Below, one piece after another: positions 36,144 to 44,081 of a stretch of DNA of 64,000 bases. Within the stretch, counting starts at the first letter, position 1, and every line of letters begins with the position of its first letter. Origin of the DNA: Mycobacteroides chelonae CCUG 47445 (GTDB taxonomy: Bacteria > Actinomycetota > Actinomycetes > Mycobacteriales > Mycobacteriaceae). Location: assembly GCF_001632805.1 (NCBI RefSeq), contig NZ_CP007220.1, positions 4,278,001-4,342,000 on the forward strand, read 5' to 3'. A program made the position numbers and the translations under genes. The notes below the pieces were generated by a model. The model was given only the letters and a program-made list of their open reading frames with translations, made no database searches and was not told the origin of the DNA.

Positions 36144-37043
36144 GTGGACCTGCCCGAACTCGGTACGCGGGTCGCCATCCGCAGCCAACGGCCTGCTGGC
36201 TCGGTGCCCCCGTTCACCGATACCGTCGGCGAACTAACGGCAACACATCCGGCGGTACGCGTAGTACATAAATCCGGTGCGGTGGTGGATATTTCGCCCC
36301 TCGATATCGTCTCAGTGCGCGTATTGCCCCCAGTTCCGGTGCTGAACCGGGACATCAGATCCGCGCAGCGAGCAGCGGCCTTCGCCTGGCCGGGTATCGA
36401 ACACGCTTGGGTGGACGGCTGGTTCGTGCGGGCCGCGGGCGGGTACACACATCGCGGCAACTCTGCTGTCCCACTGGAGCATTCGGCATCCCCTCGGTCG
36501 CTCGGCGATGTGGGTGCCTGGTACTCCGCACACCAGCTACCCACCCTGTTGTGCCTGCCCGACCGGTTGGTGCATCCACCCGAGACACTGGTGACGAGCG
36601 AGGAAACCGTGGTGATGGTGCGTGATCTGGCCGGGTCGGATGGCCCGCCCCTACCTCCGGCACCACCGCCGGATTGGCTTGCCCTGCACGGAGATAGCCA
36701 CCCCCTGACGGTGCCGGTGCTGACCGCGGTGATCGACGGGAAACTGGGCTTCGCGTCCGTCGCCGGTGACGGTCCCGCCGTGGCCATCGCGCGCGGCGCC
36801 GTCACCGAGGGCTGGCTCGGCATCTCCGCGGTACGGGTGGCCGAGACCCATCGACGCCGGGGGCTTGCCCGACAGGTGTGTGAGGTACTGCTGGGCTGGG
36901 GGGCCGCGCAGGGCGCGCGCCGCGCATACGTCCAGGTACGGGCGGAGAACACGGCGGCGCTCGCGCTGTACCCGAGCTTGGGTTTTACCGAACAACACCG
37001 ATACCGGTATGCACGTATCGAGGCTGTCAGCATCGAAAAGTAG
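36144..37043 (+). CDS. GNAT-family N-acetyltransferase (Rv0428c-like)
   Basis: 299 residues from the GTG at 36144, the length of the M. tuberculosis relative; earlier in-frame starts would overlap def. The N-terminal half is a family-specific domain (VDLPELGTRVAIRSQRPAGS). The C-terminal GNAT fold (about 210-295) has the acetyl-CoA loop RRRGLARQVCEVLLGW and the final NTAALALYPSLGF strand-helix. The acceptor is unknown. It sits between def and xthA; its TAG stop forms part of the xthA -10. Confidence 0.85.
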   Translation: MDLPELGTRVAIRSQRPAGSVPPFTDTVGELTATHPAVRVVHKSGAVVDISPLDIVSVRVLPPVPVLNRDIRSAQRAAAFAWPGIEHAWVDGWFVRAAGGYTHRGNSAVPLEHSASPRSLGDVGAWYSAHQLPTLLCLPDRLVHPPETLVTSEETVVMVRDLAGSDGPPLPPAPPPDWLALHGDSHPLTVPVLTAVIDGKLGFASVAGDGPAVAIARGAVTEGWLGISAVRVAETHRRRGLARQVCEVLLGWGAAQGARRAYVQVRAENTAALALYPSLGFTEQHRYRYARIEAVSIEK

Positions 37044-37052
37044 GGTGACGTC

Positions 37053-37853
37053 ATGCGATTGGCCACCTGGAATGTGAACTCCATCCGCGCCCGTGCCGAC
37101 AGGGTGATCTCCTGGCTGGAACGCTCCGGCACCGATGTGCTCGCGATGCAGGAGACCAAGTGCTCCGACAAGCAGTTCCCCATGCAGGCGTTCACCGATG
37201 CCGGGTACGAGGTGGCACACGTGGGACTGAGCCAGTGGAACGGAGTGGCCATCGCCTCACGAGTCGGGCTGGACGATGTGACCGTCGGATTCGAGGGTCA
37301 GCCCGGGTGGGCGTCCGGCGCGGATGTCGAGGAAGCCGCCGAGGCCCGAGCGCTGGGCGCCACCTGCAACGGAGTGCGGGTATGGAGCCTCTACGTCCCG
37401 AACGGCCGGACGCTGCAGGATCCGCATTACCAGTACAAGCTGCGGTGGCTCTCTGCTCTACGTGACGAGGCCGCCGGCTGGCTCGCAGCCGATCCCGCGG
37501 CACAGGTGGCGCTGGTGGGTGACTGGAACATCGCACCCACCGACGACGACATCTGGAGCGTCGAGGCCTACGAGGGCAGCACCCACGTGTCCGAGCCCGA
37601 GCGCACCGCGTTCACCGCGATGAACGACGCCGGATTCGCCGATGTGGTGCGGCCGTTCACTCCCGGTCCGGGCGTGTACACCTACTGGGATTACACGCAA
37701 CTGAGCTTCCCCAAGAAGCGCGGGATGCGCATCGACTTCGTCCTCGGCTCACCGGAATTCGCCAAACGGGTGGGCGACGCCCATATCGACCGTGAGGAAC
37801 GCAAGGGCAAGGGCGCGAGCGACCACGCTCCGGTCGTCGTCGATCTGGACTGA
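37053..37853 (+). CDS. xthA: Exonuclease III (XthA)
   Basis: 266-residue endonuclease/exonuclease/phosphatase-fold protein acting at abasic sites in DNA repair. Conserved segments are RLATWNVNSIRARADRV (Asn7), MQETKCSD (metal Glu near 33), VALVGDWNIAPTDDDIW (Asp/Asn near 151) and a C-terminal GASDHAPVVVDLD (catalytic Asp-His). The ATG at 37053 follows TAGGGT (37041-37046) with a 6-base spacer, so a leaderless transcript is likely even though the upstream gene is close. Confidence 0.94.
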   Translation: MRLATWNVNSIRARADRVISWLERSGTDVLAMQETKCSDKQFPMQAFTDAGYEVAHVGLSQWNGVAIASRVGLDDVTVGFEGQPGWASGADVEEAAEARALGATCNGVRVWSLYVPNGRTLQDPHYQYKLRWLSALRDEAAGWLAADPAAQVALVGDWNIAPTDDDIWSVEAYEGSTHVSEPERTAFTAMNDAGFADVVRPFTPGPGVYTYWDYTQLSFPKKRGMRIDFVLGSPEFAKRVGDAHIDREERKGKGASDHAPVVVDLD

Positions 37854-37927
37854 CACCGGCGCGAAGTTTCCCGCAGCAAATCCTCCCCGCGCTACCCTCA
37901 GAGAACTACTGATCGAGGGGGTAGCGC

Positions 37928-39130
37928 ATGATGCGCCGGTTCCACGCGTTGGTGATCGCTCTGATGCTCACCATGGCCGCCTGTACGTCGCCGCCCAACG
38001 GCATCGAGATCGTGACCAACGGAGAAACACCGATGGGACCGACGCCGTCAACCACCACCAGCGCGACGGCGAAACCGCGGCCCACTGTTCCGCTGCCGCC
38101 TCCGACCGGCAACATCGGAGACGTCAAGCTCAAACATCTTTTTTACGAGGCGATCCGGCTCTCCGGGTCGATCGTGGCGCCGACGATCATCGACGGCCGA
38201 TTCAACAGCCCGGGTTGGCCGACTCTGCTCTATCGGCGGGATAACTCTGACGAGCTGCTCGACTACGGATACGTGACCGGCATGAGCCTCTCGCGCGAGC
38301 CGGTTACGCCGAACAACGACGCCACCGCCCTACTGGGAATCAAGATCCGGCTGTTCAAAGACGACGCGTCCGCGGCTGCGGCGACGGAAGCCCTGTTCAG
38401 CCTCCGAAACCAACTGGACCCCAGCGAATCCAAACGCGTAGAGACCGTGGAGATTCCAGGCTTTCCGGCCGCCAAGGCCTACGCCACACACAAGAACTAC
38501 GGCCAGTCCGTCTACGCGGAAACTGTGGCGTATCTCCAACGGGGGCGACTCGTGGTGCGGGTTGACGTCAGCCAGCAACCAGACGTCGAGAGCGTGGAAA
38601 TCCTGTCCCGCTACCTCACCCGGCAACTCCAGGAACTGGAGCACTTCACGCCCACACCGGTTGACCAATTAAGCTCGCTCACATCGCCTTTCGACCCCGA
38701 CGGATCCTTGCTCAAGCTCGCCACCGACAAGACCTCGTTCAACCCGAGCGGTAGCGGCGCCGTATTCGACGCGCGCGGTGCGGCGCTGTTTCACACCGAC
38801 ATCCCGGCCTGGCTTGAGATCTATCGCGAGACCGGCGTCGACCGGTTCATCGTCGCCGACAGCACTCGAGTGACACGCGCGGGCGATGAGACGGGCGCCA
38901 AACGTCTACTGGACGCACTGCGACCCGAGTTACTGGACAGGAAGGATTACGGCCCGCCGAGCACGCCGTCCACCGTGCCGAACGCCGAATGCCTGCAGTA
39001 CAAATCGGGGACGGACAACGACCCGCTCTTGACCTGCCTGTTCCAGCAAGGACGGTATGTCGCATGGGTACAGGGCGCCCTGTCCGTGATCGGTCAACGG
39101 GTCCAGGATCAGCGGAACCGGCTTAGCTAA
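37928..39130 (+). CDS. Putative lipoprotein, DUF7373-like
   Basis: 400 residues. The signal peptide ends in a lipobox MAAC (Cys19), followed by a Thr/Pro-rich linker to about residue 60. Two similar alpha/beta halves then follow (about 65-240 and 250-395), with paired Cys in the last third (AECLQY and LTCLFQ). It resembles large lipoproteins common in rapid-growing mycobacteria and Nocardia; no function is known to me. A GAGGGGG site precedes the ATG. It lies on the same strand 44 bases upstream of envelope module 1 and may belong with it. Confidence 0.78.
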   Translation: MMRRFHALVIALMLTMAACTSPPNGIEIVTNGETPMGPTPSTTTSATAKPRPTVPLPPPTGNIGDVKLKHLFYEAIRLSGSIVAPTIIDGRFNSPGWPTLLYRRDNSDELLDYGYVTGMSLSREPVTPNNDATALLGIKIRLFKDDASAAAATEALFSLRNQLDPSESKRVETVEIPGFPAAKAYATHKNYGQSVYAETVAYLQRGRLVVRVDVSQQPDVESVEILSRYLTRQLQELEHFTPTPVDQLSSLTSPFDPDGSLLKLATDKTSFNPSGSGAVFDARGAALFHTDIPAWLEIYRETGVDRFIVADSTRVTRAGDETGAKRLLDALRPELLDRKDYGPPSTPSTVPNAECLQYKSGTDNDPLLTCLFQQGRYVAWVQGALSVIGQRVQDQRNRLS

Positions 39131-39161
39131 CAGAAATCAGCTACGGACGACCCTCTCACCG

Positions 39162-39174
39162 TATGCTTCTGCGC
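39162..39174 (+). promoter_or_regulatory. Leaderless promoter of envelope module 1
   Basis: TATGCT (39162-39167) followed by a 7-base spacer and ATGGGTGGGGAC. The same TATGCT-spacer-ATGGGCGGGGAC string occurs at 42287-42310 in front of the module 2 paralogue, which supports both the promoter and the start codons. Confidence 0.65.
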
Positions 39175-39810
39175 ATGGGTGGGGACGATCCCGTCAACGA
39201 ATCCAACGAGCCGGAGAATCGCAGGTTCCTGGATCGCTATTCGCTGAAACGATTGCACCAGGTCGCGATCGTCGCGGTATTGGCGACGACGGCGGCTTTC
39301 GGCGGATTGGAAACGGCTGAGCCGATGACGCCGGTAGCGCTGGGGTCCTCGTATTCGAACGGCGTCTACACGATCACACCGCATCGTGTCGCCGAGATCT
39401 GTGACCCCGCACGCCTGCCGACCCGCAACCAGTTGTTGTTGCAGAAGGCCGCTAAGGAGCGCCAGCTCGTGGGCCTGTTCGCGACAGTGGAGAACACCGC
39501 CGACTCGTCCGGGGTGGTGTTGCACGACCTCAAGCCGAGTAACAATGCCGTATTCAGTCTGGTCGGCGACGACGTTCGAGATGAGGGCGCCTATGGGCCC
39601 TACGGCCTGGTATCGGTCCTCCAACCGGGAAAGGTCCAGGACGTGATCGTCGTTTGGGGATTCCCGTTCGGCAAAGCGCACCCCGGCGATGACGTCACCA
39701 TCAAGATGTCCGACTTCGAACGAGCCGCCGGGGTTGCCAATACCGTCACCACCTGGGGCGCCACGGGTCATTACGGCGAGCTTCGCACCACCATCGGCAG
39801 GTGCGAGTGA
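39175..39810 (+). CDS. Envelope module 1, protein A (single-pass, two-Cys ectodomain)
   Basis: 211 residues; I recognise no family. The N-terminal cytoplasmic segment is about 30 residues, with FLDRYSLKRLHQVAI leading into a membrane helix (about 28-45); the rest is probably extracytoplasmic. The ectodomain begins GSSYSNGVYTITPHR and contains exactly two Cys (EICDP and GRCE), likely a disulfide. The paralogue at 42299 shares the Y-x-N-G-x3-ITPH and CDP motifs and the terminal Cys. The ATG at 39175 is chosen from the conserved leaderless promoter. The stop overlaps the next ATG (TGATG). Confidence 0.8.
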   Translation: MGGDDPVNESNEPENRRFLDRYSLKRLHQVAIVAVLATTAAFGGLETAEPMTPVALGSSYSNGVYTITPHRVAEICDPARLPTRNQLLLQKAAKERQLVGLFATVENTADSSGVVLHDLKPSNNAVFSLVGDDVRDEGAYGPYGLVSVLQPGKVQDVIVVWGFPFGKAHPGDDVTIKMSDFERAAGVANTVTTWGATGHYGELRTTIGRCE

Positions 39811-40394
39811 TGCGGCGAAATCGGGCCATCATGGCAGTCCAGGTCGTTGTTTGCGCCCTGCTGCTCGCAGGCTCGGCCTACCTGTACATGAATGTGCCGA
39901 AACGCACCGACTCGTACGCGCCGCTCCTGGTGCACGGCACCGCGCCGGCACCCACCGCGGGCCGCAATCTGTCGGTGACCGTACATCGAGTGTTCTCGGC
40001 GCCTGAAGTCCGCGTGAAGTCTTCGGTCAGCGACTCCAGCGTCGACACCTACCAGACCAAGGGGCGCTACATCGCGATCGATCTCTCCTATGAGACTGTC
40101 CGCACCCCCGACAGGATCGATTTGCAGCTCGAGGCCGACCACCGCAACATCGACCGGGAGAACTTCGCCGCCACTAAGGCCTCCGGGCAACCAGGTGTCA
40201 GCGCGCGGAAGACATGGGTTTTTGACGCCCCAGAGCCTCCCAAGTCGCTCAACCTTCTCGCGATCATCTTCCCGGATAACGACTTTCGCATGATGCAGGG
40301 CTGGGTCGACTCACAACTCCTGATCGTCATTCCACCCGAAATGATTCAAGAGCGGCCAGTGCTGACACTCGTGAACGAGCAGGTCGTTCCATGA
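39810..40394 (+). CDS. Envelope module 1, protein B (single-pass)
   Basis: 194 residues, no recognised family. A basic start MRRNRA is followed by a membrane helix (about 7-25) and an ectodomain of beta-strand character. Shared with the paralogue at 42964 are PxRxxSYxP just after the helix, TxGRNLxVxV, a TKG-(Y/W)-(I/V) segment, PGVxxRK and a C-terminal DSQL. The ectodomain has no Cys. The ATG at 39810 overlaps the stop of A, and its own stop overlaps C by 4 bases, so the three proteins are made together. The function is unknown; a subunit of a membrane complex is plausible. Confidence 0.78.
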   Translation: MRRNRAIMAVQVVVCALLLAGSAYLYMNVPKRTDSYAPLLVHGTAPAPTAGRNLSVTVHRVFSAPEVRVKSSVSDSSVDTYQTKGRYIAIDLSYETVRTPDRIDLQLEADHRNIDRENFAATKASGQPGVSARKTWVFDAPEPPKSLNLLAIIFPDNDFRMMQGWVDSQLLIVIPPEMIQERPVLTLVNEQVVP

Positions 40395-40945
40395 GAAATT
40401 GGCTGCAGCGCAACATCATTGGAGTGGTACTGATCGTTGTCGGAGTGCTCATCTTCGGCATCACGGTGGGCTATCCCTCGTGGAAAGAGAACCTTGGGAC
40501 CGATATCCCCGCCGCCACGGTGCCCGCCGGGGCCACGGTCAAGATCGATGGCGTGCTGTGGCGGATGCGTGCTCTGGACATGCCTACTCCCGCGTACTCC
40601 AAGTACGACTCTCCACAGCCGCCCGGAACACGTTTTGCGGCGTACGCATTCGACCGATCCAGGGACGGGAAGCCGGCCGCGCTCGATGAGGGATGGGCGA
40701 TGTGTCGCGCCACATTGGTCGACCAGAACTATCGACACTGGTATGGACAGGCAGGAACACTGCCGGTCTCGGTGTCGGATTGGACCCGGAAGCAGGGGTA
40801 TGACACCTGCAATACCGCCGGCTCATTCGCCGTCGTCATGGTGGTGCCGGAGGACGCCGACATCACCGCGGTGGACGTCGAGTTCGCACCCGAAAAAGGA
40901 AGCGCGAAAAAATACCGCTACGTGCGGTTCATACCTCCGTCGTGA
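40391..40945 (+). CDS. Envelope module 1, protein C (single-pass, two-Cys ectodomain)
   Basis: 184 residues, no recognised family. It starts MRNWLQRN, then a membrane helix (about 9-28) and an ectodomain with VPAGATVKIDGVLWRMR, PGTRFAAYAFDR, two Cys (MCRATL and DTCNTA) and MVVPEDADITAVDVEF. All of these align with the paralogue at 43560. The last 17 bases overlap the 3' end of the opposite-strand D gene, an arrangement repeated in module 2. Confidence 0.78.
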   Translation: MRNWLQRNIIGVVLIVVGVLIFGITVGYPSWKENLGTDIPAATVPAGATVKIDGVLWRMRALDMPTPAYSKYDSPQPPGTRFAAYAFDRSRDGKPAALDEGWAMCRATLVDQNYRHWYGQAGTLPVSVSDWTRKQGYDTCNTAGSFAVVMVVPEDADITAVDVEFAPEKGSAKKYRYVRFIPPS

Positions 40946-42251
40946 CCGACGGCCGCGAGGCTCTTTCCACACAATGCCAGTACATCGCCACCACAAGACA
41001 TACCCGAAGCGGATCGATCAGCGCGCCAATCGCTGTCCGGATGGACTCGCGATACGACGCCCACCAGATCCACTCATGCGGCCCCAGCAGCATGGCCACG
41101 CCGCGCCACATGTACCCGTCGGTCACGTAGACGTTGAAGTAGGCGCCGTTGGGATCCAAGACCACGGTCCCCATGAATACAAAGACGAAGAAACACAACG
41201 TCACTGGTCCGGAATGCAATGTGAGCCGCAGAGTGTCTCGCAGTTGGTCGGCTATACCCAGCAGGCTTCGGAAGATTTCGGACGCACGTGTCTGGACGAT
41301 GACCGGCAGCCGCTGCCAACGTTCCTTCGCAGCGAGGCCGGTCCGACTTGCCACATCGGTAACGCGGGAGCCCTGAAGTTCACCGAACGCCGCTTGGCTG
41401 GCGCCGGCCCACGTGGTTTGCGGCCGAGCGGCATAGACGGTTCCCACGATGGCAATCCACGTCACCGCCAACAACACCGCCAACACGGTCGGCCCTACTG
41501 CATCGGTGATCCACTTCCACACCTGACCGAGGAGGCTGAAGTGCGCGAGAAACCGCTCCTTCTGCTCGGAGTACCAGACGATGACCTTGCGCTCGGATAC
41601 CCATTTCGGGCTTCCCACAAGCCGATTCGACGCAGCGTTAAGCAGCAGCACCACCCACAGAGCCTGCAGGTAGACGGCCACCAGCTGGGTCCAGGCAGGG
41701 AGCTTCTCGGAATACCTCGTCAAAGCGCCACGGGCGACGAACGCGATCAGTATCGCCAGATATGCCCGCCAGTCGCTGGGAGTCATGAACTCCTGGGCCT
41801 GCGTCAACGTCCTCTCAGGGGCGCCGCCGGAGTAGGCCGCGTAGGAGAGGTCGGCGTTCAATGACCCCAGGTACAACGCATAGTCGGCCAGAATGAGCCG
41901 CCACGCCGCGAAGAGCACGAACACCGGAAGGATCGTCCTGAGCACGATGCCCACAAAGGCCTGATACCGCGACTGGCCATCGGTGTTCTCATGGGGGAGG
42001 TTCGTCTCCCCGCGTATGACCAAGAACATCAGGATGTACGTGCCGAGTCTGGCCAAGGCCGCCAACGGCATGATCAAGTCGCCCCAGAATCCACCGAAGT
42101 GCACGCCCACGTAGACGGCCAGTTTGATCAGCCAATGCCGGGCGAGCCAGCCGACGAGCCAAACTCCGATGAGCCGCGGCCAGCAGCGCCACCACAAGAA
42201 CCCGGTGCGGCGCAGCAGATCCACCGGACCGCTCATCCCCCACGCTGCCAT
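40929..42251 (-). CDS. Envelope module 1, protein D (polytopic membrane protein)
   Basis: 440 residues, no recognised family. It begins LLRRTGFLWWRCWPRLIGVW and has about eight hydrophobic segments spread through the protein with a soluble middle part (LVGSPKWVSERKVIVWYSEQ). A C-terminal ALIDPLRVCLVVAMYWHCVE segment is nearly the same in the paralogue at 44068. The ATG at 42251 follows TACTAT (42258-42263, minus) with a 6-base spacer; longer starts would pass through the divergent promoter. It converges on and overlaps protein C. A channel, transporter or assembly platform for A-B-C is possible. Confidence 0.78.
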   Translation of the reverse strand: MAAWGMSGPVDLLRRTGFLWWRCWPRLIGVWLVGWLARHWLIKLAVYVGVHFGGFWGDLIMPLAALARLGTYILMFLVIRGETNLPHENTDGQSRYQAFVGIVLRTILPVFVLFAAWRLILADYALYLGSLNADLSYAAYSGGAPERTLTQAQEFMTPSDWRAYLAILIAFVARGALTRYSEKLPAWTQLVAVYLQALWVVLLLNAASNRLVGSPKWVSERKVIVWYSEQKERFLAHFSLLGQVWKWITDAVGPTVLAVLLAVTWIAIVGTVYAARPQTTWAGASQAAFGELQGSRVTDVASRTGLAAKERWQRLPVIVQTRASEIFRSLLGIADQLRDTLRLTLHSGPVTLCFFVFVFMGTVVLDPNGAYFNVYVTDGYMWRGVAMLLGPHEWIWWASYRESIRTAIGALIDPLRVCLVVAMYWHCVERASRPSVTTEV

Positions 42252-42298
42252 AGGCAAATAGTAGTCAGCTAGGCCAGCCAAGCACATATGCTTTGCCC
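42252..42298. promoter_or_regulatory. Divergent leaderless promoter pair for D1 and A2
   Basis: Leftward: TACTAT (42258-42263, minus), 6-base spacer, ATG at 42251. Rightward: TATGCT (42287-42292), 6-base spacer, ATG at 42299. The two predicted start sites are 47 bp apart, so the two core promoters overlap and polymerase binding at one should hinder the other. Confidence 0.6.
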
Positions 42299-42967
42299 AT
42301 GGGCGGGGACGGGGCAGCAGCAGAGACCACCAAACAGCGTTGGCAACGGCTTGATCGGTTCTCGCTGGCGCATCTGCGGCGCGCCGCCGTCATCGCAGTC
42401 TTGGTGGTGACAGCCGCGTTCGGAGGCCTGAATCAGGCCGACATCGGCACGCGTATCTCCTTCGGGACCCCCTACGAGAACGGCCCACTCGTCATCACGC
42501 CGCACTCTCTGCGCGCGGTGTGCGATCCATCGCAAGTCCCCCGGACCGCCGCTGCCGTGGTCAAGATCGTGAGGACTGGTCAGGTAATCGCCTTGAACGC
42601 CAGCATCGAGAACACCTCCACGCGCACCGTGCCGTTCGATGTGCCCCTTCGCAAACCCAACTATCGAAACACCCCCAACAACATCTTCGAGTTGATGAGT
42701 CCGCCCACTTCGTCAAACTACGCGGGCATCTTCGCCGAGCAGGGGCCGCTGACCAACGACGATGCCATCTCACCAGGCAAGAGCGCGGAGTACACCATCA
42801 TCTGGACTGTGCCGAAGTCGTCTTCCGGCAACGAGTTTCACATCCAGATGCACAATACGGAACTGGCGACCACCAAAACTGGCGCACCTGCCTATCTTTG
42901 GCGGGTGGCGCCCGACGGTGGCTACGGCGATCTGCGGGCCAGTGCCGAGAGTTGCGACAAGAAATGA
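42299..42967 (+). CDS. Envelope module 2, protein A (single-pass, two-Cys ectodomain)
   Basis: 222 residues, paralogue of the protein at 39175. The order is the same: charged N-terminus, LDRFSLAHLRRAAVI leading into a membrane helix (about 32-48), GTPYENGPLVITPHSLRAVC and a last Cys (ESCDKK). Those are its only two Cys. The middle of the ectodomain is more divergent and contains NTPNNIFELMSPPTSSNYAG. The ATG at 42299 follows TATGCT by 6 bases and aligns with the module 1 start (MGGD). The stop overlaps the next gene by 4 bases. Confidence 0.8.
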   Translation: MGGDGAAAETTKQRWQRLDRFSLAHLRRAAVIAVLVVTAAFGGLNQADIGTRISFGTPYENGPLVITPHSLRAVCDPSQVPRTAAAVVKIVRTGQVIALNASIENTSTRTVPFDVPLRKPNYRNTPNNIFELMSPPTSSNYAGIFAEQGPLTNDDAISPGKSAEYTIIWTVPKSSSGNEFHIQMHNTELATTKTGAPAYLWRVAPDGGYGDLRASAESCDKK

Positions 42968-43563
42968 CTAGGCAGAAGATGATTCGAGCGCTGGGTGCGG
43001 CCTCGGCGGTCGCGATGCTGGTTCTCGCCGCTGCGTTGTACACCCATATTCCCACGAGGTCCGAATCATATGGGCCGTTCCCGGTCGGCGATGTTTCGGC
43101 CAATGAATCGACTGGCCGCAATCTCGACGTCCGAGTTCTCAACGTGTATGCGGCACCTACGGTTGCCTACACATATCTGAGGAACGGAACGACGCCCGAG
43201 TCCGTGGTCGAGAGCACAAAGGGCAATTGGGTCGTCGTCGAGCTTGAGTATCAAGCGGTGGTAGGAACCAGTTTGTTCCGGCCATACCTGCTGATGGACG
43301 GAAATATCCTGTCCCCCAAGGCAACTGCTGGTGCCGAACTCAATGCTCACCCGGGAGTCAAAAACCGTAAACAGATCATCTTCGAGGCGGCAAAGTTGTC
43401 CGACTCGATGGCGCTGCGTATTGAGAACTACCATGCGGTGGCCATCGGGAGCCGCGTCGAGTATCACGCAGTGCTGGACTCTCAACTCAACATCCCCATC
43501 CAGGTGGACGACATACAGCACAAGGACTACCTCGCCGTAACGTCTCCGGCGGTGTCGAAATGA
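42964..43563 (+). CDS. Envelope module 2, protein B (single-pass)
   Basis: 199 residues, paralogue of the protein at 39810. A membrane helix (about 8-27) is followed by PTRSESYGPFPVGDV, STGRNLDVRVLNVYAAP, ESTKGNWVVVELEY, HPGVKNRKQIIFEA and LDSQLNIPIQV. No Cys occurs anywhere. It overlaps both A2 and C2 by 4 bases. The conservation between copies is concentrated in the ectodomain, which points to a binding role outside the membrane. No function is known to me. Confidence 0.78.
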   Translation: MTRQKMIRALGAASAVAMLVLAAALYTHIPTRSESYGPFPVGDVSANESTGRNLDVRVLNVYAAPTVAYTYLRNGTTPESVVESTKGNWVVVELEYQAVVGTSLFRPYLLMDGNILSPKATAGAELNAHPGVKNRKQIIFEAAKLSDSMALRIENYHAVAIGSRVEYHAVLDSQLNIPIQVDDIQHKDYLAVTSPAVSK

Positions 43564-44081
43564 TGGCTTGGCTGCGTTCCAACTGGTTGGCACTGATCCT
43601 CATCGTCGTCGCAGGCACCGCGCTGCTCCCCATTGCCGCACGTGCCCACCGGACCGGCGCGGGCAGTGATCTTATCCCGAAAATCGTTGTGCCCTATGGA
43701 AGCTCGGTCAATCTGAATGATGTGGACTGGAGTGTGCGCAGGATAAAACCGCCGGTCACCGAGGCACTTCCCGCAGGCACACGCGTGGAAGCTATCCAGT
43801 TCGACCGTACGGCTCGCCCCAAGCACCAGACCGACACCACCATGCGCCAGTGTTTTTTCACCTTCTGGGACACCAGGGACCGGATGTGGGCCGAAAGCTC
43901 GTTCGATTTGCCTACTTCCGTGTCCAAGTGGATAAAGCAGATGCCGATGGCCAACATCTGCGAGGGTGCTGGCACCTGGGTCGGCGCCATGGTGGTTCCT
44001 GACGATGCTCAGATCAGCGCAGTCAATATCACCTTCACCAATATCGAAGGAAGTCGCACGGTCAGATTCATGGTGCGTTGA
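43560..44081 (+). CDS. Envelope module 2, protein C (single-pass, two-Cys ectodomain)
   Basis: 173 residues, paralogue of the protein at 40391. It starts MMAWLRSNWLALILIVVAG (membrane helix about 8-26), then VPYGSSVNLNDVDWSVRR, PAGTRVEAIQFDR, two Cys (RQCFFT and NICEGAG) and MVVPDDAQISAVNITF. Its 3' end overlaps the opposite-strand D2 gene by 14 bases, mirroring the module 1 geometry. Confidence 0.78.
   Translation: MMAWLRSNWLALILIVVAGTALLPIAARAHRTGAGSDLIPKIVVPYGSSVNLNDVDWSVRRIKPPVTEALPAGTRVEAIQFDRTARPKHQTDTTMRQCFFTFWDTRDRMWAESSFDLPTSVSKWIKQMPMANICEGAGTWVGAMVVPDDAQISAVNITFTNIEGSRTVRFMVR

Noticed and set aside
40437..41864. 475-codon frame across C1 and antisense to D1
   Set aside because: Ser/Arg/Pro-rich shadow frame with no family; the paralogous modules confirm that C1 and D1 are the real genes.
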